A stretch of 49,170 nucleotides of DNA, from positions 7,269 to 56,438 of the forward strand of contig JAJQCF010000025.1 in the NCBI GenBank assembly GCA_021202845.1, written 5' to 3'. The notes beneath the pieces were generated by a model, which searched no databases, was not told the DNA's origin, and saw only the letters and a list, made by a program, of their open reading frames with translations. This DNA is from Oscillospiraceae bacterium. Its GTDB lineage: Bacteria > Bacillota > Clostridia > Oscillospirales > Oscillospiraceae. Made by a program: the position numbers and the translations under genes. This document shows positions 7,622-16,032 of this stretch, piece by piece; the stretch's first letter is position 1, and every line of letters begins with the position of its first letter.

Positions 7622-8916
7622 GTGTCCTTAAAACCTCCGCCTTGAGATGAATTGACAATAAAGCTGTCGGGGTCGCGCGAAAACCGCGTCAGGCCGCTCG
7701 GCCAAACTGAGGTTCCGTCCGCGCTCGAAAGCACGAAAGCGCGCAAATCCGCCTTGCGCTCCGCCTGCTCTCCCCCGTCCATGACGGGGAGGTCTTGGAA
7801 GTCTATGACCTCCTGCGCAATGAAGCGGCGCGGCTCGGCCTTGACCGCGGCGGCCAGCTCCGCTAACTTCTCTCGGGTCAGCTTGCTGCCGAACACCACT
7901 CCGTAGCCTCCGGCCTCGGAAACGTCCTTGACAACCAGCGTGTCCAAATGCTCCTGCACATAGGCCATGTCCTCGGGGTAGAAAGGCAGATAGGTCGGCG
8001 CGTTCAAGAGTATCGGCTCCTCGCCCAGATAGTAGCGAATCATCTTCGGCACGAAATAGTAAATGCCCTTGTCGTCCGCCACGCCGTTGCCGAAGGCGTT
8101 GAGCACCGCCACGTTGCCCGCGCGGTAGGCCGTCATCAGGTTGGGAATGCCGATGAGCGAGGACGGCTCAAACGTCAGCGGGTCCATGTACTCGTCGGAA
8201 ACGCGGCGGTAAATTGCGCCAACGCGCTGGTCGCCGCTTGTGGAGCGGTAGTAGAGCGTGCTGTTGCGCACATATAAATCCGCAGACTCAGCCAGCACCG
8301 CGCCCGCCTGCTCGGCGAGGAAAGAGTGTTCAAAGTACGCCGCGTTGAAGCGCCCGGGCGTGAACACTACGTTTATGCCTCCGGCGTTTACGCTGTCCAT
8401 AGTGTGCCGCAGCAGGCTGCCGTAATTGCGGTTATCGACAACGCTGTTGGCGCGGAACGTCTCCGGACTGCATCGGCGGCACAGCTCGCGCGCAATCAGC
8501 GGGTAAGACGCGCCCGAGGGTATGCGCAGGTTGTCCTCCAATATGTACCACGTATTGTCCCTGCTCTTGACAAGGTCGATGCCGGAGATGTGGCTGTAAA
8601 TGCCGTGCATGGGCGTAATGCCCTCGCACTGCGGCAGATAGCCGGGAGAGATGTAAACGAAGTCCTCGGGAACTACGTTCTGCTCGATGATTTGTTTTTT
8701 GCCGTATACGTCGCGGAGAAAGCAGTTGAGCGCGTCCACTCTCTGCCGCAGTCCCCTCTCCAGCGTCTTCCACTCCGCGGCCTCAATAGTGCGCGGAATG
8801 GCGTCAAAGGGGAACATACGCTCCTGAAATTCGCCGTTTTTATAAATGCCGAACTTCACGCCGTATCTGGCCAGCTGCCTGTTTATCTGGGGTGTATGCC
8901 GAATGAGACTTTCCAT
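7603..8916 (-). CDS. Circularly permuted ATP-grasp protein (type 2)
   Basis: The 437-residue protein matches the circularly permuted ATP-grasp family: DVYGKKQIIEQNVVPEDF near the N-terminus, the EDNLRIPSGASY block, NAFGNGVADDKGIYYFVP, and GGYGVVFG with a Lys/Arg-rich nucleotide-binding segment. Such enzymes are predicted amidoligases that join a carboxylate to an amine on a peptide or small molecule at the cost of ATP. The frame extends back to a TTG inside a hairpin, but ATG 8916 (MESLIRHTP) is preceded by GGACGGTGA and begins where family homology begins. It is the first gene of the five-gene operon and is controlled by the promoter and terminator-like hairpin just upstream. Confidence 0.88.
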   Translation of the reverse strand: MESLIRHTPQINRQLARYGVKFGIYKNGEFQERMFPFDAIPRTIEAAEWKTLERGLRQRVDALNCFLRDVYGKKQIIEQNVVPEDFVYISPGYLPQCEGITPMHGIYSHISGIDLVKSRDNTWYILEDNLRIPSGASYPLIARELCRRCSPETFRANSVVDNRNYGSLLRHTMDSVNAGGINVVFTPGRFNAAYFEHSFLAEQAGAVLAESADLYVRNSTLYYRSTSGDQRVGAIYRRVSDEYMDPLTFEPSSLIGIPNLMTAYRAGNVAVLNAFGNGVADDKGIYYFVPKMIRYYLGEEPILLNAPTYLPFYPEDMAYVQEHLDTLVVKDVSEAGGYGVVFGSKLTREKLAELAAAVKAEPRRFIAQEVIDFQDLPVMDGGEQAERKADLRAFVLSSADGTSVWPSGLTRFSRDPDSFIVNSSQGGGFKDTWILSH

Positions 8917-8930
8917 ATCAGTCACCGTCC

Positions 8931-8963
8931 AAAAAAACAACGACGCCAAAGAGGGCGTCGTTG
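8931..8963 (-). terminator. Terminator-like hairpin in the leader of the ATP-grasp operon (candidate attenuator)
   Basis: CAACGACGCC (8938-8947) pairs perfectly with GGCGTCGTTG (8954-8963) around a 6-nt loop. On the minus strand the stem is followed at once by seven U (8931-8937). It lies between the promoter at 8982-9009 and the start codon at 8916, so every full-length transcript must pass it. No upstream minus-strand gene exists for it to terminate, which favours attenuation. Confidence 0.75.
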
Positions 8964-8981
8964 CCAGTAAAATATAATAGT

Positions 8982-9009
8982 ATTATATCATATGTCGAGC
9001 GATTGTCAA
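8982..9009 (-). promoter_or_regulatory. Sigma-A promoter of the ATP-grasp operon
   Basis: The minus strand shows TTGACA (9004-9009), a 16-nt spacer and TATAAT (8982-8987), both consensus. Transcription should start near 8975, only about ten bases before the terminator-like hairpin. It is back to back with the nuclease promoter. Confidence 0.8.
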
Positions 9010-9046
9010 GAAAAAGTTTGCAAAGATGCGGGCTTCGCGCCGCGGC

Positions 9047-9075
9047 TTGACACGAATATGCGCTTTGAATATAAT
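9047..9075 (+). promoter_or_regulatory. Sigma-A promoter of the nuclease gene
   Basis: TTGACA (9047-9052), a 17-nt spacer and TATAAT (9070-9075) form a textbook consensus promoter. The predicted start site is near 9082, leaving a leader of about 30 nt before GGAGA and ATG 9111. Confidence 0.85.
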
Positions 9076-9110
9076 TATAGAAGCAATTTTTAAGGCGTTT
9101 GGAGATACAC

Positions 9111-9959
9111 ATGAAACGATTTATCGCGCTTTTCGCGGCAGCGGCGGCGGCTATTTTGCTGGCGGGGTGCTCGCCGGAGGGAGCGGAGAGCTGCACTCTG
9201 GAGGATTTGCCTGACTATTCGGGGTCGGCGTACGTGGAGCTTTACGGCAACACTCCCTCGTTTGATGAGGCCGATTACTATGCCGAACCGTTTGAGAGCT
9301 ACAGCGAGCTGGACGAGCTGGGGCGCTGCGGGGCGGCCTACGCCTGCCTCTCGCCGGAGACTATGCCCGCCGACGGCGAGGAGCGCGGCTCTATCAGCAG
9401 CGTGACGCCCTCGGGCTGGAAAACCTACGCCTACGACAGCGTTGACGGCGGCTACCTCTACAACCGCTGCCACCTCATCGGCTACCAGCTCTCCGCCGAG
9501 AACGACAACGAGCAAAACCTCATCACCGGCACGCGCTACATGAACGTGGACGGTATGCTGCCGTTTGAAAACGAGGTTGCGAGCTACATAAACGTCACCG
9601 GCTGCCGCGTCCTCTACCGCGTGACGCCGATATTCGAGGGCGACAACCTTGTGGCCTCCGGCGTGCAGATGGAGGCGCTGTCCGTGGACGACGGCGGCGA
9701 GGCGGTCTGCTTCAACGTCTACTGCTACAACGTGCAGCCGGACATATACATAGACTACGCCACGGGCGAGAGCTGGCCGGAGGGCAGCGAGCCGCCGAGC
9801 GAGGCCGATTACATCTTGAACACAAGCTCGAAGAAGTTCCACTACCCCGACTGCTCCGGCGTGGAGAGCATGGCGGAAAAGAACAAGCAGAGCTTCACCG
9901 GCTCGCGCGACGAGCTAATTGCTCAAGGCTACTCCCCGTGCGGGACGTGCAGGCCGTAG
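9111..9959 (+). CDS. Secreted DNA/RNA non-specific endonuclease lipoprotein (DNA-entry nuclease type)
   Basis: The 282-residue protein has a lipoprotein signal peptide with lipobox LAGC-S, so it should sit on the outer membrane face. The central domain is a beta-beta-alpha-metal nuclease of the NucA/EndA type: YNRCHLIGYQL takes the place of the catalytic DRGH motif and NEQNLITGTRYMN carries the conserved Asn residues. The last 50 residues (SKKFHYPDCSGVE ... GYSPCGTCRP) form a Cys-containing module often seen at the end of these nucleases. GGAGA precedes ATG 9111; an upstream in-frame TTG at 9099 is less likely. It has a consensus promoter and ends in a terminator shared with trpA. Roles in nutrient scavenging or DNA uptake are inferred. 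Confidence 0.9.
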   Translation: MKRFIALFAAAAAAILLAGCSPEGAESCTLEDLPDYSGSAYVELYGNTPSFDEADYYAEPFESYSELDELGRCGAAYACLSPETMPADGEERGSISSVTPSGWKTYAYDSVDGGYLYNRCHLIGYQLSAENDNEQNLITGTRYMNVDGMLPFENEVASYINVTGCRVLYRVTPIFEGDNLVASGVQMEALSVDDGGEAVCFNVYCYNVQPDIYIDYATGESWPEGSEPPSEADYILNTSSKKFHYPDCSGVESMAEKNKQSFTGSRDELIAQGYSPCGTCRP

Positions 9960-9980
9960 TATTGTTTTCGCGCGGGAAAA

Positions 9981-10021
9981 CGCGCCTCCGATAGCTTTTT
10001 CTGTCGGAGGCGCGCTTTTTT
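9981..10021. terminator. Bidirectional terminator between the nuclease and trpA
   Basis: CGCGCCTCCGA (9981-9991) pairs with TCGGAGGCGCG (10004-10014). The plus strand continues C then six U; the minus strand continues with U4 (complement of AAAA at 9977-9980). The two convergent genes can both use it. Confidence 0.88.
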
Positions 10022-10031
10022 ATGTCCTTTT

Positions 10032-10814
10032 TCAGTTCGCGGAGGCTACTGCCGCTTTCATTTGGCGGACGTAGTCGGCGACGTGGGGGACGGCGTCGGC
10101 GCCGTACTGGGCGCAGAGCTTGACTATGGCGGAGCCGACTATGGCGCCGTCGGACACGGCGGCCATTGCGGCGGCCTGCTCCGGCGTGGAGATGCCGAAG
10201 CCTACGGCACAGGGTATGGCGGGGTTGGCCTGCTTAACCAGCGCCACCATTGCGCCGATGTCCGTTGTTATCTCGCTGCGCACGCCCGTGACGCCGAGGG
10301 AGGACACGCAGTACACAAAGCCCTCCGCCTGCGCCGCTATGGCGCGTATGCGGTCGTGGGACGTGGGGGCTATGAGCGAGACGAGGTCAAGTCCGCAGGC
10401 TCTGGCGGGCGCGGCGAACTCCTCCTTTTCCTCAAAGGGCACGTCCGGCAGTATCAGCCCGTCCAGCCCCACCTCGGCAGCGCGCGCGCAGAAGCGCTCT
10501 ATGCCGTAGGAAAAGACGACGTTGGCGTAGGTCATAAATACCAGAGGCACCTTTGTCTGCTGTCTCAGGCGCTCAACAAGAGCAAAGGCCTTGTCGGTTG
10601 TCATGCCGCCCTGAAGCGCGCGCAGGTTGGCGGCTTGGATAACGACGCCCTCGGCGGTGGGGTCGGAAAACGGCACGCCCAGCTCTATCAAATCGGCTCC
10701 CGCCTCGGCCATGGCCAGCACAAGGCGCTCGGTTGTCTCAATGTCGGGGTCGCCGCAGGTGACGAACGGAATGAACGCCTTGCCGCCGGCAAACGCACTT
10801 GAAATATTACTCAT
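10032..10814 (-). CDS. trpA: Tryptophan synthase alpha chain
   Basis: The 260-residue TIM-barrel protein cleaves indole-3-glycerol phosphate to indole and glyceraldehyde 3-phosphate, passing indole to TrpB. The catalytic Glu lies in [15 protein letters not shown] with the catalytic Asp in the usual DIET-type loop (GDPDIETT), and the phosphate-binding end shows VGSAIVK. ATG 10814 (MSNISSAF) has AGAGGAGAAG upstream and overlaps the trpB stop by eight bases; a longer in-frame extension is less likely. It is the last gene of the trp operon, before the shared terminator. Confidence 0.96.
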   Translation of the reverse strand: MSNISSAFAGGKAFIPFVTCGDPDIETTERLVLAMAEAGADLIELGVPFSDPTAEGVVIQAANLRALQGGMTTDKAFALVERLRQQTKVPLVFMTYANVVFSYGIERFCARAAEVGLDGLILPDVPFEEKEEFAAPARACGLDLVSLIAPTSHDRIRAIAAQAEGFVYCVSSLGVTGVRSEITTDIGAMVALVKQANPAIPCAVGFGISTPEQAAAMAAVSDGAIVGSAIVKLCAQYGADAVPHVADYVRQMKAAVASAN

Positions 10815-11994
10815 AAAGCTCTTCTCCTCTGTATCTTGCAATAGCGGCGCAGTCCTTGTCGCCGCGGCCGGAAATCGTTATCACCATAATCTTGTCCTTG
10901 GACATTGCGGGCGCAATCTTGCGCGCGTAGGCCACCGCGTGCGCGGACTCTATGGCGGGAATAATGCCCTCTATGCGGCTGAGGTATTCAAACGCATCGA
11001 CAGCCTCGTCGTCCGTTATGGGCACATACTCCGCGCGTCCCGTGTCATGCAGCCATGCGTGCTCGGGGCCGACGCCCGGGTAGTCCAGACCGGCGGAAAT
11101 GGAGTAGACCGGCGCAATCTGTCCAAAGTCGTCCTGACAAAAATAGCTCTTCATGCCGTGGAAAACGCCGAGGCGTCCCGTGGCTATGGTGGCGGCAGTT
11201 TCAAAAGTATCCACGCCGCGCCCCGCGGCCTCGCAGCCTATGAGACGGACGCCGGGGTCATCTATAAAGTGGTAGAACGTGCCTATGGCGTTCGAGCCGC
11301 CGCCCACGCAGGCCAGCACCGCGTCCGGCAGGCGGTGCTCCAGCTCCATGACCTGCTGCTTTATCTCGCGGGAGATGACGGCCTGAAAGTCGCGGACAAT
11401 GGTCGGGAACGGGTGCGGACCCATGACCGAGCCGAGGACATAGTGGGTGTCGTCAATGCGGCTGACCCACTCGCGGAAAGTCTCCGAAACGGCGTCCTTG
11501 AGCGTGGCCGTGCCGCTGTCCACGGGGTGAACCTTGGAGCCGAGCAAGCGCATTTTGTAGACGTTCAGCGCTTGGCGCACCGTGTCCTCGCGCCCCATGT
11601 AAATCTCGCACTCCATGCCGAAGAGCGCGGCGGCGGTGGCGGTGGCAACGCCGTGCTGTCCCGCGCCCGTTTCGGCGATTATGCGCGTCTTGCCCATTTT
11701 GCGCGCGAGCAGCACCTGCCCGAGCACATTGTTGATTTTGTGCGCGCCGGTGTGGTTCAAATCCTCGCGCTTGAGGTAAATTTTTGCCCCGCCGAGGTCC
11801 TCCGTCATGCGGCGGGCGTAGTAAAGGCGCGAGGGGCGTCCCGCGTAGTCGTTCAGCAGCGCGGTCAGCTCCGCGTTGAAGTCGGGGTCGTCCTTGTAGT
11901 GATTATAAGCCTCCTCAAGCTCGATAACGGCGTTCATCAGCGTTTCGGGTATATACTGACCGCCGTGTATGCCAAAGCGTCCTGCTGTGCTCAT
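10807..11994 (-). CDS. trpB: Tryptophan synthase beta chain
   Basis: The 395-residue PLP enzyme condenses indole with serine. The PLP lysine is in HTGAHKINN, the indole/serine site in [13 protein letters not shown] and the phosphate-binding glycine loop in [12 protein letters not shown]. Length and N-terminus ([15 protein letters not shown]) are those of the standard TrpB1 type that works with TrpA. It lies 18 nt downstream of the DAHP synthase gene and overlaps trpA. Confidence 0.97.
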   Translation of the reverse strand: MSTAGRFGIHGGQYIPETLMNAVIELEEAYNHYKDDPDFNAELTALLNDYAGRPSRLYYARRMTEDLGGAKIYLKREDLNHTGAHKINNVLGQVLLARKMGKTRIIAETGAGQHGVATATAAALFGMECEIYMGREDTVRQALNVYKMRLLGSKVHPVDSGTATLKDAVSETFREWVSRIDDTHYVLGSVMGPHPFPTIVRDFQAVISREIKQQVMELEHRLPDAVLACVGGGSNAIGTFYHFIDDPGVRLIGCEAAGRGVDTFETAATIATGRLGVFHGMKSYFCQDDFGQIAPVYSISAGLDYPGVGPEHAWLHDTGRAEYVPITDDEAVDAFEYLSRIEGIIPAIESAHAVAYARKIAPAMSKDKIMVITISGRGDKDCAAIARYRGEELYE

Positions 11995-12012
11995 AAAGTC
12001 TTGTTCCTCCTT

Positions 12013-13026
12013 TTATATCGTTCGCCCTTCCAGCGGGGCGCGGGTTTTCAGGTCGTCCATCAGCTTGTCGAACATATCCAAGTCCAGCGACTGCGCGCCG
12101 TCGCACAGCGCCTTCGCTGGGTCGTTGTGCGTCTCCACCATTAGTCCGTCCGCTCCTACCGCCAGCGCGGCCTTGCTCAGCGGCGGCACCAGCGAGCGTA
12201 TTCCGGCGGCGTGGCTGGGGTCAACTATGACCGGCAGGTGGCACTTCTGCTTGAGCAGCACCACGGCGGAGAGGTCGAGGGTGTTGCGCGTCATGGTCTC
12301 GAACGTCCTGATGCCGCGCTCGCAGAGTATTATGTTCTCGCAGCCCTCGGACATGAGATATTCCGCGCTCATCAGCAGCTCCTCAATGGTGTTTGCCAGT
12401 CCCCTCTTGAGCAAAACGGTCTTGCCCATGCGCCCCACGGCCTTGAGCAAATCAAAGTTCTGCATATTGCGCGCGCCAATCTGCACCACGTCAACGTCCT
12501 CGAAAAGCGGAATCTGCGTCTGGTTCATTATCTCCGTGACAATGGGCAGACCCGTTTCCTGCTTGGCCGTGAGCAGAAAGCGCAGTCCCTCCTCGCCCAA
12601 GCCTTGGAACGAGTAGGGCGAGGTGCGCGGCTTGAAAGCGCCGCCGCGCAGCAGCCTTGCGCCCGCCGCCTTTATGCGTTTGGCGATAAGCACAACCTGC
12701 TCCTCCGACTCCACGGAGCAGGGGCCGGAAATGACGGGGAAGGTGCTCGGCGAGTACTCCGCGCCGCCTACGCGTATAATGGTGTTTTCCTGCTGCACGG
12801 TGCGGCTGACGAGCTTGTACGGCTCCGTCACGCGCCTTGCGTAATCGACTATCGGCTCCAGCTCGACAACGCGCTCCATGTCAACGTGCGCCGTGTTGCC
12901 TATCAGACATACCGCGGTGTGCTCCGTGCCCGGGCGGACGAAGGCGGAAAGCCCCTGCTGCTCCCAGCCGGCGACGAACTTATCCACCTGCTCCTGACTG
13001 ACGCCGCGTTTTAAAATGAATATCAT
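12013..13026 (-). CDS. aroF: 3-deoxy-7-phosphoheptulonate (DAHP) synthase, type I-beta with N-terminal regulatory domain
   Basis: The 337-residue protein makes DAHP from phosphoenolpyruvate and erythrose 4-phosphate, the first step of the shikimate pathway. The N-terminal 70 residues form a ferredoxin-like domain of the kind that mediates feedback inhibition in I-beta enzymes; the catalytic barrel follows, with metal ligand Cys103 in GPCSVES, LLRGGAFKPRTSPYSFQG, QIGARNMQNF, LLKRG and DPSHAAG. Its position inside the trp operon, overlapping trpF and 18 nt before trpB, places chorismate supply under the Trp T-box. The symbol follows clostridial usage and is less certain than the function. Confidence 0.94.
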   Translation of the reverse strand: MIFILKRGVSQEQVDKFVAGWEQQGLSAFVRPGTEHTAVCLIGNTAHVDMERVVELEPIVDYARRVTEPYKLVSRTVQQENTIIRVGGAEYSPSTFPVISGPCSVESEEQVVLIAKRIKAAGARLLRGGAFKPRTSPYSFQGLGEEGLRFLLTAKQETGLPIVTEIMNQTQIPLFEDVDVVQIGARNMQNFDLLKAVGRMGKTVLLKRGLANTIEELLMSAEYLMSEGCENIILCERGIRTFETMTRNTLDLSAVVLLKQKCHLPVIVDPSHAAGIRSLVPPLSKAALAVGADGLMVETHNDPAKALCDGAQSLDLDMFDKLMDDLKTRAPLEGRTI

Positions 13027-13634
13027 AATGCTTCGCTCTCCCTGACTGCGGCCACCGCCGCCAAAATTTTTCCTCTGTCCTTGATTTTGTCCGTCTCCAC
13101 GCCGCTGCTCATGTCAACCGCCATCGGCTGTACCTCGGCTATGGCGCGGCGCAAATTCTCCGGCCCCAGTCCTCCCGCGAGGAAGAACGGTCGGGGAAAG
13201 CCGCGCAGCAGCGACCAGTCGAACGTCTCGCCGCTCCCCGCGCCGGAGTCCAGCAGCACGTAGTCCGCGGAGCAGGCCGCGGCTGGCGGCAAATCGGCGG
13301 CGGATTTAATTTTGAACGCCTTTATCAGCGGCCCATCTGTCAGACGGCGCAGGCGGGAGATATAATCCTCGTCCTCGCTGCCGTGCAGCTGCGCCAAAGC
13401 GAGCGTGCCGTCGCGGAGCATATCCGCCACAAGCTCGGGCGCGGCGTTGACGAACACGCCGACGGGCGCAATGCCGGCGTCAAGCGCGCCGACAAGCTCC
13501 CTCACGCGCGCGGGGGACACGCTGCGGTGGCTCTTGGGGAAGTCAATTATAAAGCCGCAGTAGTCCGGCTTGGCCTCGTTGACATAGGCGATGTCTGCCT
13601 CGCGGCTGAGGCCGCAGATTTTTATCTTCGTCAC
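13023..13634 (-). CDS. trpF: Phosphoribosylanthranilate isomerase
   Basis: The 203-residue TIM barrel converts phosphoribosylanthranilate to its carboxyphenylamino-deoxyribulose form. The general base Cys7 (KICGLS) and general acid Asp129 (LLDSGAGSGETFDW) are present, as is the phosphate-binding LAGGLGPENL. It overlaps trpC at its start and the DAHP synthase gene at its end by four bases each, typical of the tightly packed trp operon. Confidence 0.96.
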   Translation of the reverse strand: MTKIKICGLSREADIAYVNEAKPDYCGFIIDFPKSHRSVSPARVRELVGALDAGIAPVGVFVNAAPELVADMLRDGTLALAQLHGSEDEDYISRLRRLTDGPLIKAFKIKSAADLPPAAACSADYVLLDSGAGSGETFDWSLLRGFPRPFFLAGGLGPENLRRAIAEVQPMAVDMSSGVETDKIKDRGKILAAVAAVRESEAL

Positions 13635-14416
13635 TTCGCTGCCCTCCTCAGCGCGGCCAGCGCCGCGCCCTTATCTTCCGCGCGCATCAGGTGCTCGCCC
13701 ACCAGCACGGCGTCCGCGCCCAAGGCGCTGAGCGCGGCGGCGTCCTCCGGCGAGTGTACGCCGGACTCCGCGACGTAGATAACGCCGTCAGGTATCAGCG
13801 AGCGCAGGCGCTGGGCGTTGGAAAAGTCCACGGAAAAGTCCTTGAGATTGCGGTTGTTCACGCCTATTATCCCCGCGCCCGCGGAGACGGCCGAGGCAAT
13901 CTCCGCCTCGTCGTGCGCCTCCACCAGCGCGTCCAGCCCGAGTTCTCCGCACAGCCGCAGGTAACGCGCAAGCGTGTCCGTATCAAGCAGCGCGCAGATG
14001 AGCAGCACCGCGTCCGCGCCCATGAGCCGCGCCTGATAGAGCTGGTACTCGTCAACGGTGAAGTCCTTGCGCAGCATGGGCGTCCGCACGGCGGCGCGTA
14101 TCTCGCGAAAAATTTCGTCGGAGCCGAGGAACCACTTTGGCTCGGTGAGGCAGGAAATGGCGTCCGCTCCCGCCTCGGCATAGCCGCGCGCTATATCGAG
14201 ATAGGGAAAGCTCTCCGCTATCATGCCCTTGGAGGGCGAGGCGCGCTTTACCTCGCAAATAAAGCTCAGGCCGTCGCCCTTCAGCGCCTCGGCGAAGCGG
14301 GGTCTCCCCTGCCCGCGCTCGCGGCAGCGCTCCGCAAGCTGTTCCAAGGGCGCGGCTGCTTTGTCCGCCGCCACCCGCTCGCGCGCATAGGCGGCCAGCT
14401 CGTCCAAAATTGTCAT
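13631..14416 (-). CDS. trpC: Indole-3-glycerol phosphate synthase
   Basis: The 261-residue TIM barrel forms indole-3-glycerol phosphate. The signature [10 protein letters not shown] carries the catalytic Glu and Lys residues, [11 protein letters not shown] the catalytic lysine loop, and [11 protein letters not shown] and VAESGVHS the phosphate site. It overlaps trpD and trpF by four bases on each side (ATGA). Confidence 0.97.
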   Translation of the reverse strand: MTILDELAAYARERVAADKAAAPLEQLAERCRERGQGRPRFAEALKGDGLSFICEVKRASPSKGMIAESFPYLDIARGYAEAGADAISCLTEPKWFLGSDEIFREIRAAVRTPMLRKDFTVDEYQLYQARLMGADAVLLICALLDTDTLARYLRLCGELGLDALVEAHDEAEIASAVSAGAGIIGVNNRNLKDFSVDFSNAQRLRSLIPDGVIYVAESGVHSPEDAAALSALGADAVLVGEHLMRAEDKGAALAALRRAAK

Positions 14417-15429
14417 GCGTTGCTCTCCCGAATGAGGGCGTCCAGCGTGCGTGTGGCCGCGCCGGACTTAATTATCTCGTCCGCCAGCTTCACGCCGTCG
14501 GCCATGTCGGCAGCCTTGCCGCCGAGATAGAGCGCCGCGCCCGCGTTGAGCAGCACCGCGTTGCGCCGCGGCAGCGTCTCGCCCGCCAGTATGCTGCGGG
14601 TGATGGCCGCGTTCTCGGCGGGAGTGCCGCCCAGCAAGTCGCTCTTTTGGCAGCGCGCAAGGCCGAAGTCCTCCGGCGCTATGACGTAGCTCTTGTATTC
14701 GCCGCCGCATATCTCGCAGACAGAGGTCGGGGCGCTGGGGGAAATTTCGTCCAGCTTATCCTGACCGTAGACCACCATGCCGCGCTTAACGCCGAGGCTG
14801 GAGAGCACGCGCGCAATCGGCTCCACGAGCGAGCCGTCGTATACGCCCTGAAGCTGCATACACGGCGACGCCGGATTTGTCAGAGGTCCCAATATATTGA
14901 ACACCGTGCGTATGCCCAGCTCCTTGCGTATCGCGCCGACATACTTCATCGAGGTGTGGTACTTCTGCGCGAAGAAGAAGCATATGCCGACATTGTTCAG
15001 CAGCTCCACGGCCTTGTCGGGGTCTTGGTTCAGGTTCACGCCCAGCGCCTCGAGGCAGTCCGCCGTGCCGCTGCTGGACGAGGCCGCGCGGTTGCCGTGC
15101 TTGGCAATCTTCACTCCGCCAGCCGCCGCAACGAGCGCCGCGGTGGTGGAGATATTAAACGAGTGCGCGCCGTCGCCGCCGGTGCCGACTATCTCCATTG
15201 TGTCCATGTTCGTCGTCACCTTAACGGCGTGGGAGCGCATGGCCGCAGCGCAGCCGGAAATTTCCTCTATAGTCTCGGCCTTGGTGCTCTTGGTGGAGAG
15301 CGCGGCGAGGAAGGCGGCGTTCTGCACTTGGCTCGTCTCGCCGCTCATTATCTCGTTCATCACGTCGTAGGCCTCTTGGTACGTCAGGTCCTGCTTGTCA
15401 ACAATCTTCATTATGGCTTCCGCTATCAT
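14413..15429 (-). CDS. trpD: Anthranilate phosphoribosyltransferase
   Basis: The 338-residue protein transfers phosphoribose from PRPP to anthranilate. The PRPP-binding [14 protein letters not shown] motif, [21 protein letters not shown] and the metal-binding region are intact. ATG 15429 lies 9 nt after GGAGG. It is a stand-alone TrpD, not fused to TrpG, and begins 27 nt after trpG. Confidence 0.97.
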   Translation of the reverse strand: MIAEAIMKIVDKQDLTYQEAYDVMNEIMSGETSQVQNAAFLAALSTKSTKAETIEEISGCAAAMRSHAVKVTTNMDTMEIVGTGGDGAHSFNISTTAALVAAAGGVKIAKHGNRAASSSSGTADCLEALGVNLNQDPDKAVELLNNVGICFFFAQKYHTSMKYVGAIRKELGIRTVFNILGPLTNPASPCMQLQGVYDGSLVEPIARVLSSLGVKRGMVVYGQDKLDEISPSAPTSVCEICGGEYKSYVIAPEDFGLARCQKSDLLGGTPAENAAITRSILAGETLPRRNAVLLNAGAALYLGGKAADMADGVKLADEIIKSGAATRTLDALIRESNA

Positions 15430-15456
15430 TTTTGAAATCCTCCTGTTATTTATTGA

Positions 15457-16032
15457 TTATTTGATTATATCGAAAAAGTTTTTCACAATTTTTGCGCCGT
15501 CCGGCGTCATCACGGATTCGGGGTGGAACTGCACGCCGTAAACGGGGTACTCGCGGTGCTCGAAGGCCATTATCTCGCCGTCCGCGGTCTCGGCGGTCAC
15601 TGTCAGGCAGTCCGGCAGAGTGTCCCTGTCCGCGGCCAGCGAGTGGTAGCGCGCCGCGGGGAAAGGCGTCGGCAGTCCGGCGAAAAGCCGACTTCCCGCC
15701 GCCGTCGGTATGACGGGCGAGACCTTGCCGTGCATGAGCCGCTTGGCGTAGCCCACGCTGCCGCCGAACGCCATGCATATGGCCTGATGGCCGAGGCACA
15801 CGCCGAAGATAGGTATGCTGGCGGCAAAGCGCTGCACGGCGGGTATGCATATTCCGGCGTTCTCGGGGCGTCCCGGTCCCGGGGAGAGGAAAATCGCCTC
15901 CGGCGCCAGCTCCGCTATCTCGTCAAGGCTGATTTTGTCATTGCGCTTGACCAGCGTATCCGGCCTGAACGAGCCGACGAGCTGGTAAAGGTTATAAGAA
16001 AAGCTGTCGTAGTTATCAATAAGCAATATCAT
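15457..16032 (-). CDS. trpG: Anthranilate synthase glutamine amidotransferase subunit
   Basis: The 191-residue class I amidotransferase supplies ammonia to TrpE. The nucleophile Cys is in FGVCLGHQAI, and the His/Glu pair in YGVQFHPESV. The N-terminus (MILLIDNYDSFSYNLYQ) and length are canonical. Its start overlaps the trpE stop by four bases. Such subunits can also serve para-aminobenzoate synthase, but here operon position makes the Trp role clear. Confidence 0.96.
   Translation of the reverse strand: MILLIDNYDSFSYNLYQLVGSFRPDTLVKRNDKISLDEIAELAPEAIFLSPGPGRPENAGICIPAVQRFAASIPIFGVCLGHQAICMAFGGSVGYAKRLMHGKVSPVIPTAAGSRLFAGLPTPFPAARYHSLAADRDTLPDCLTVTAETADGEIMAFEHREYPVYGVQFHPESVMTPDGAKIVKNFFDIIK

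Noticed and set aside
10627-12144. Plus-strand open frame of 505 codons across trpA and trpB
   Set aside because: Antisense to trpB and trpA with no protein-like features; product of high GC codon bias.
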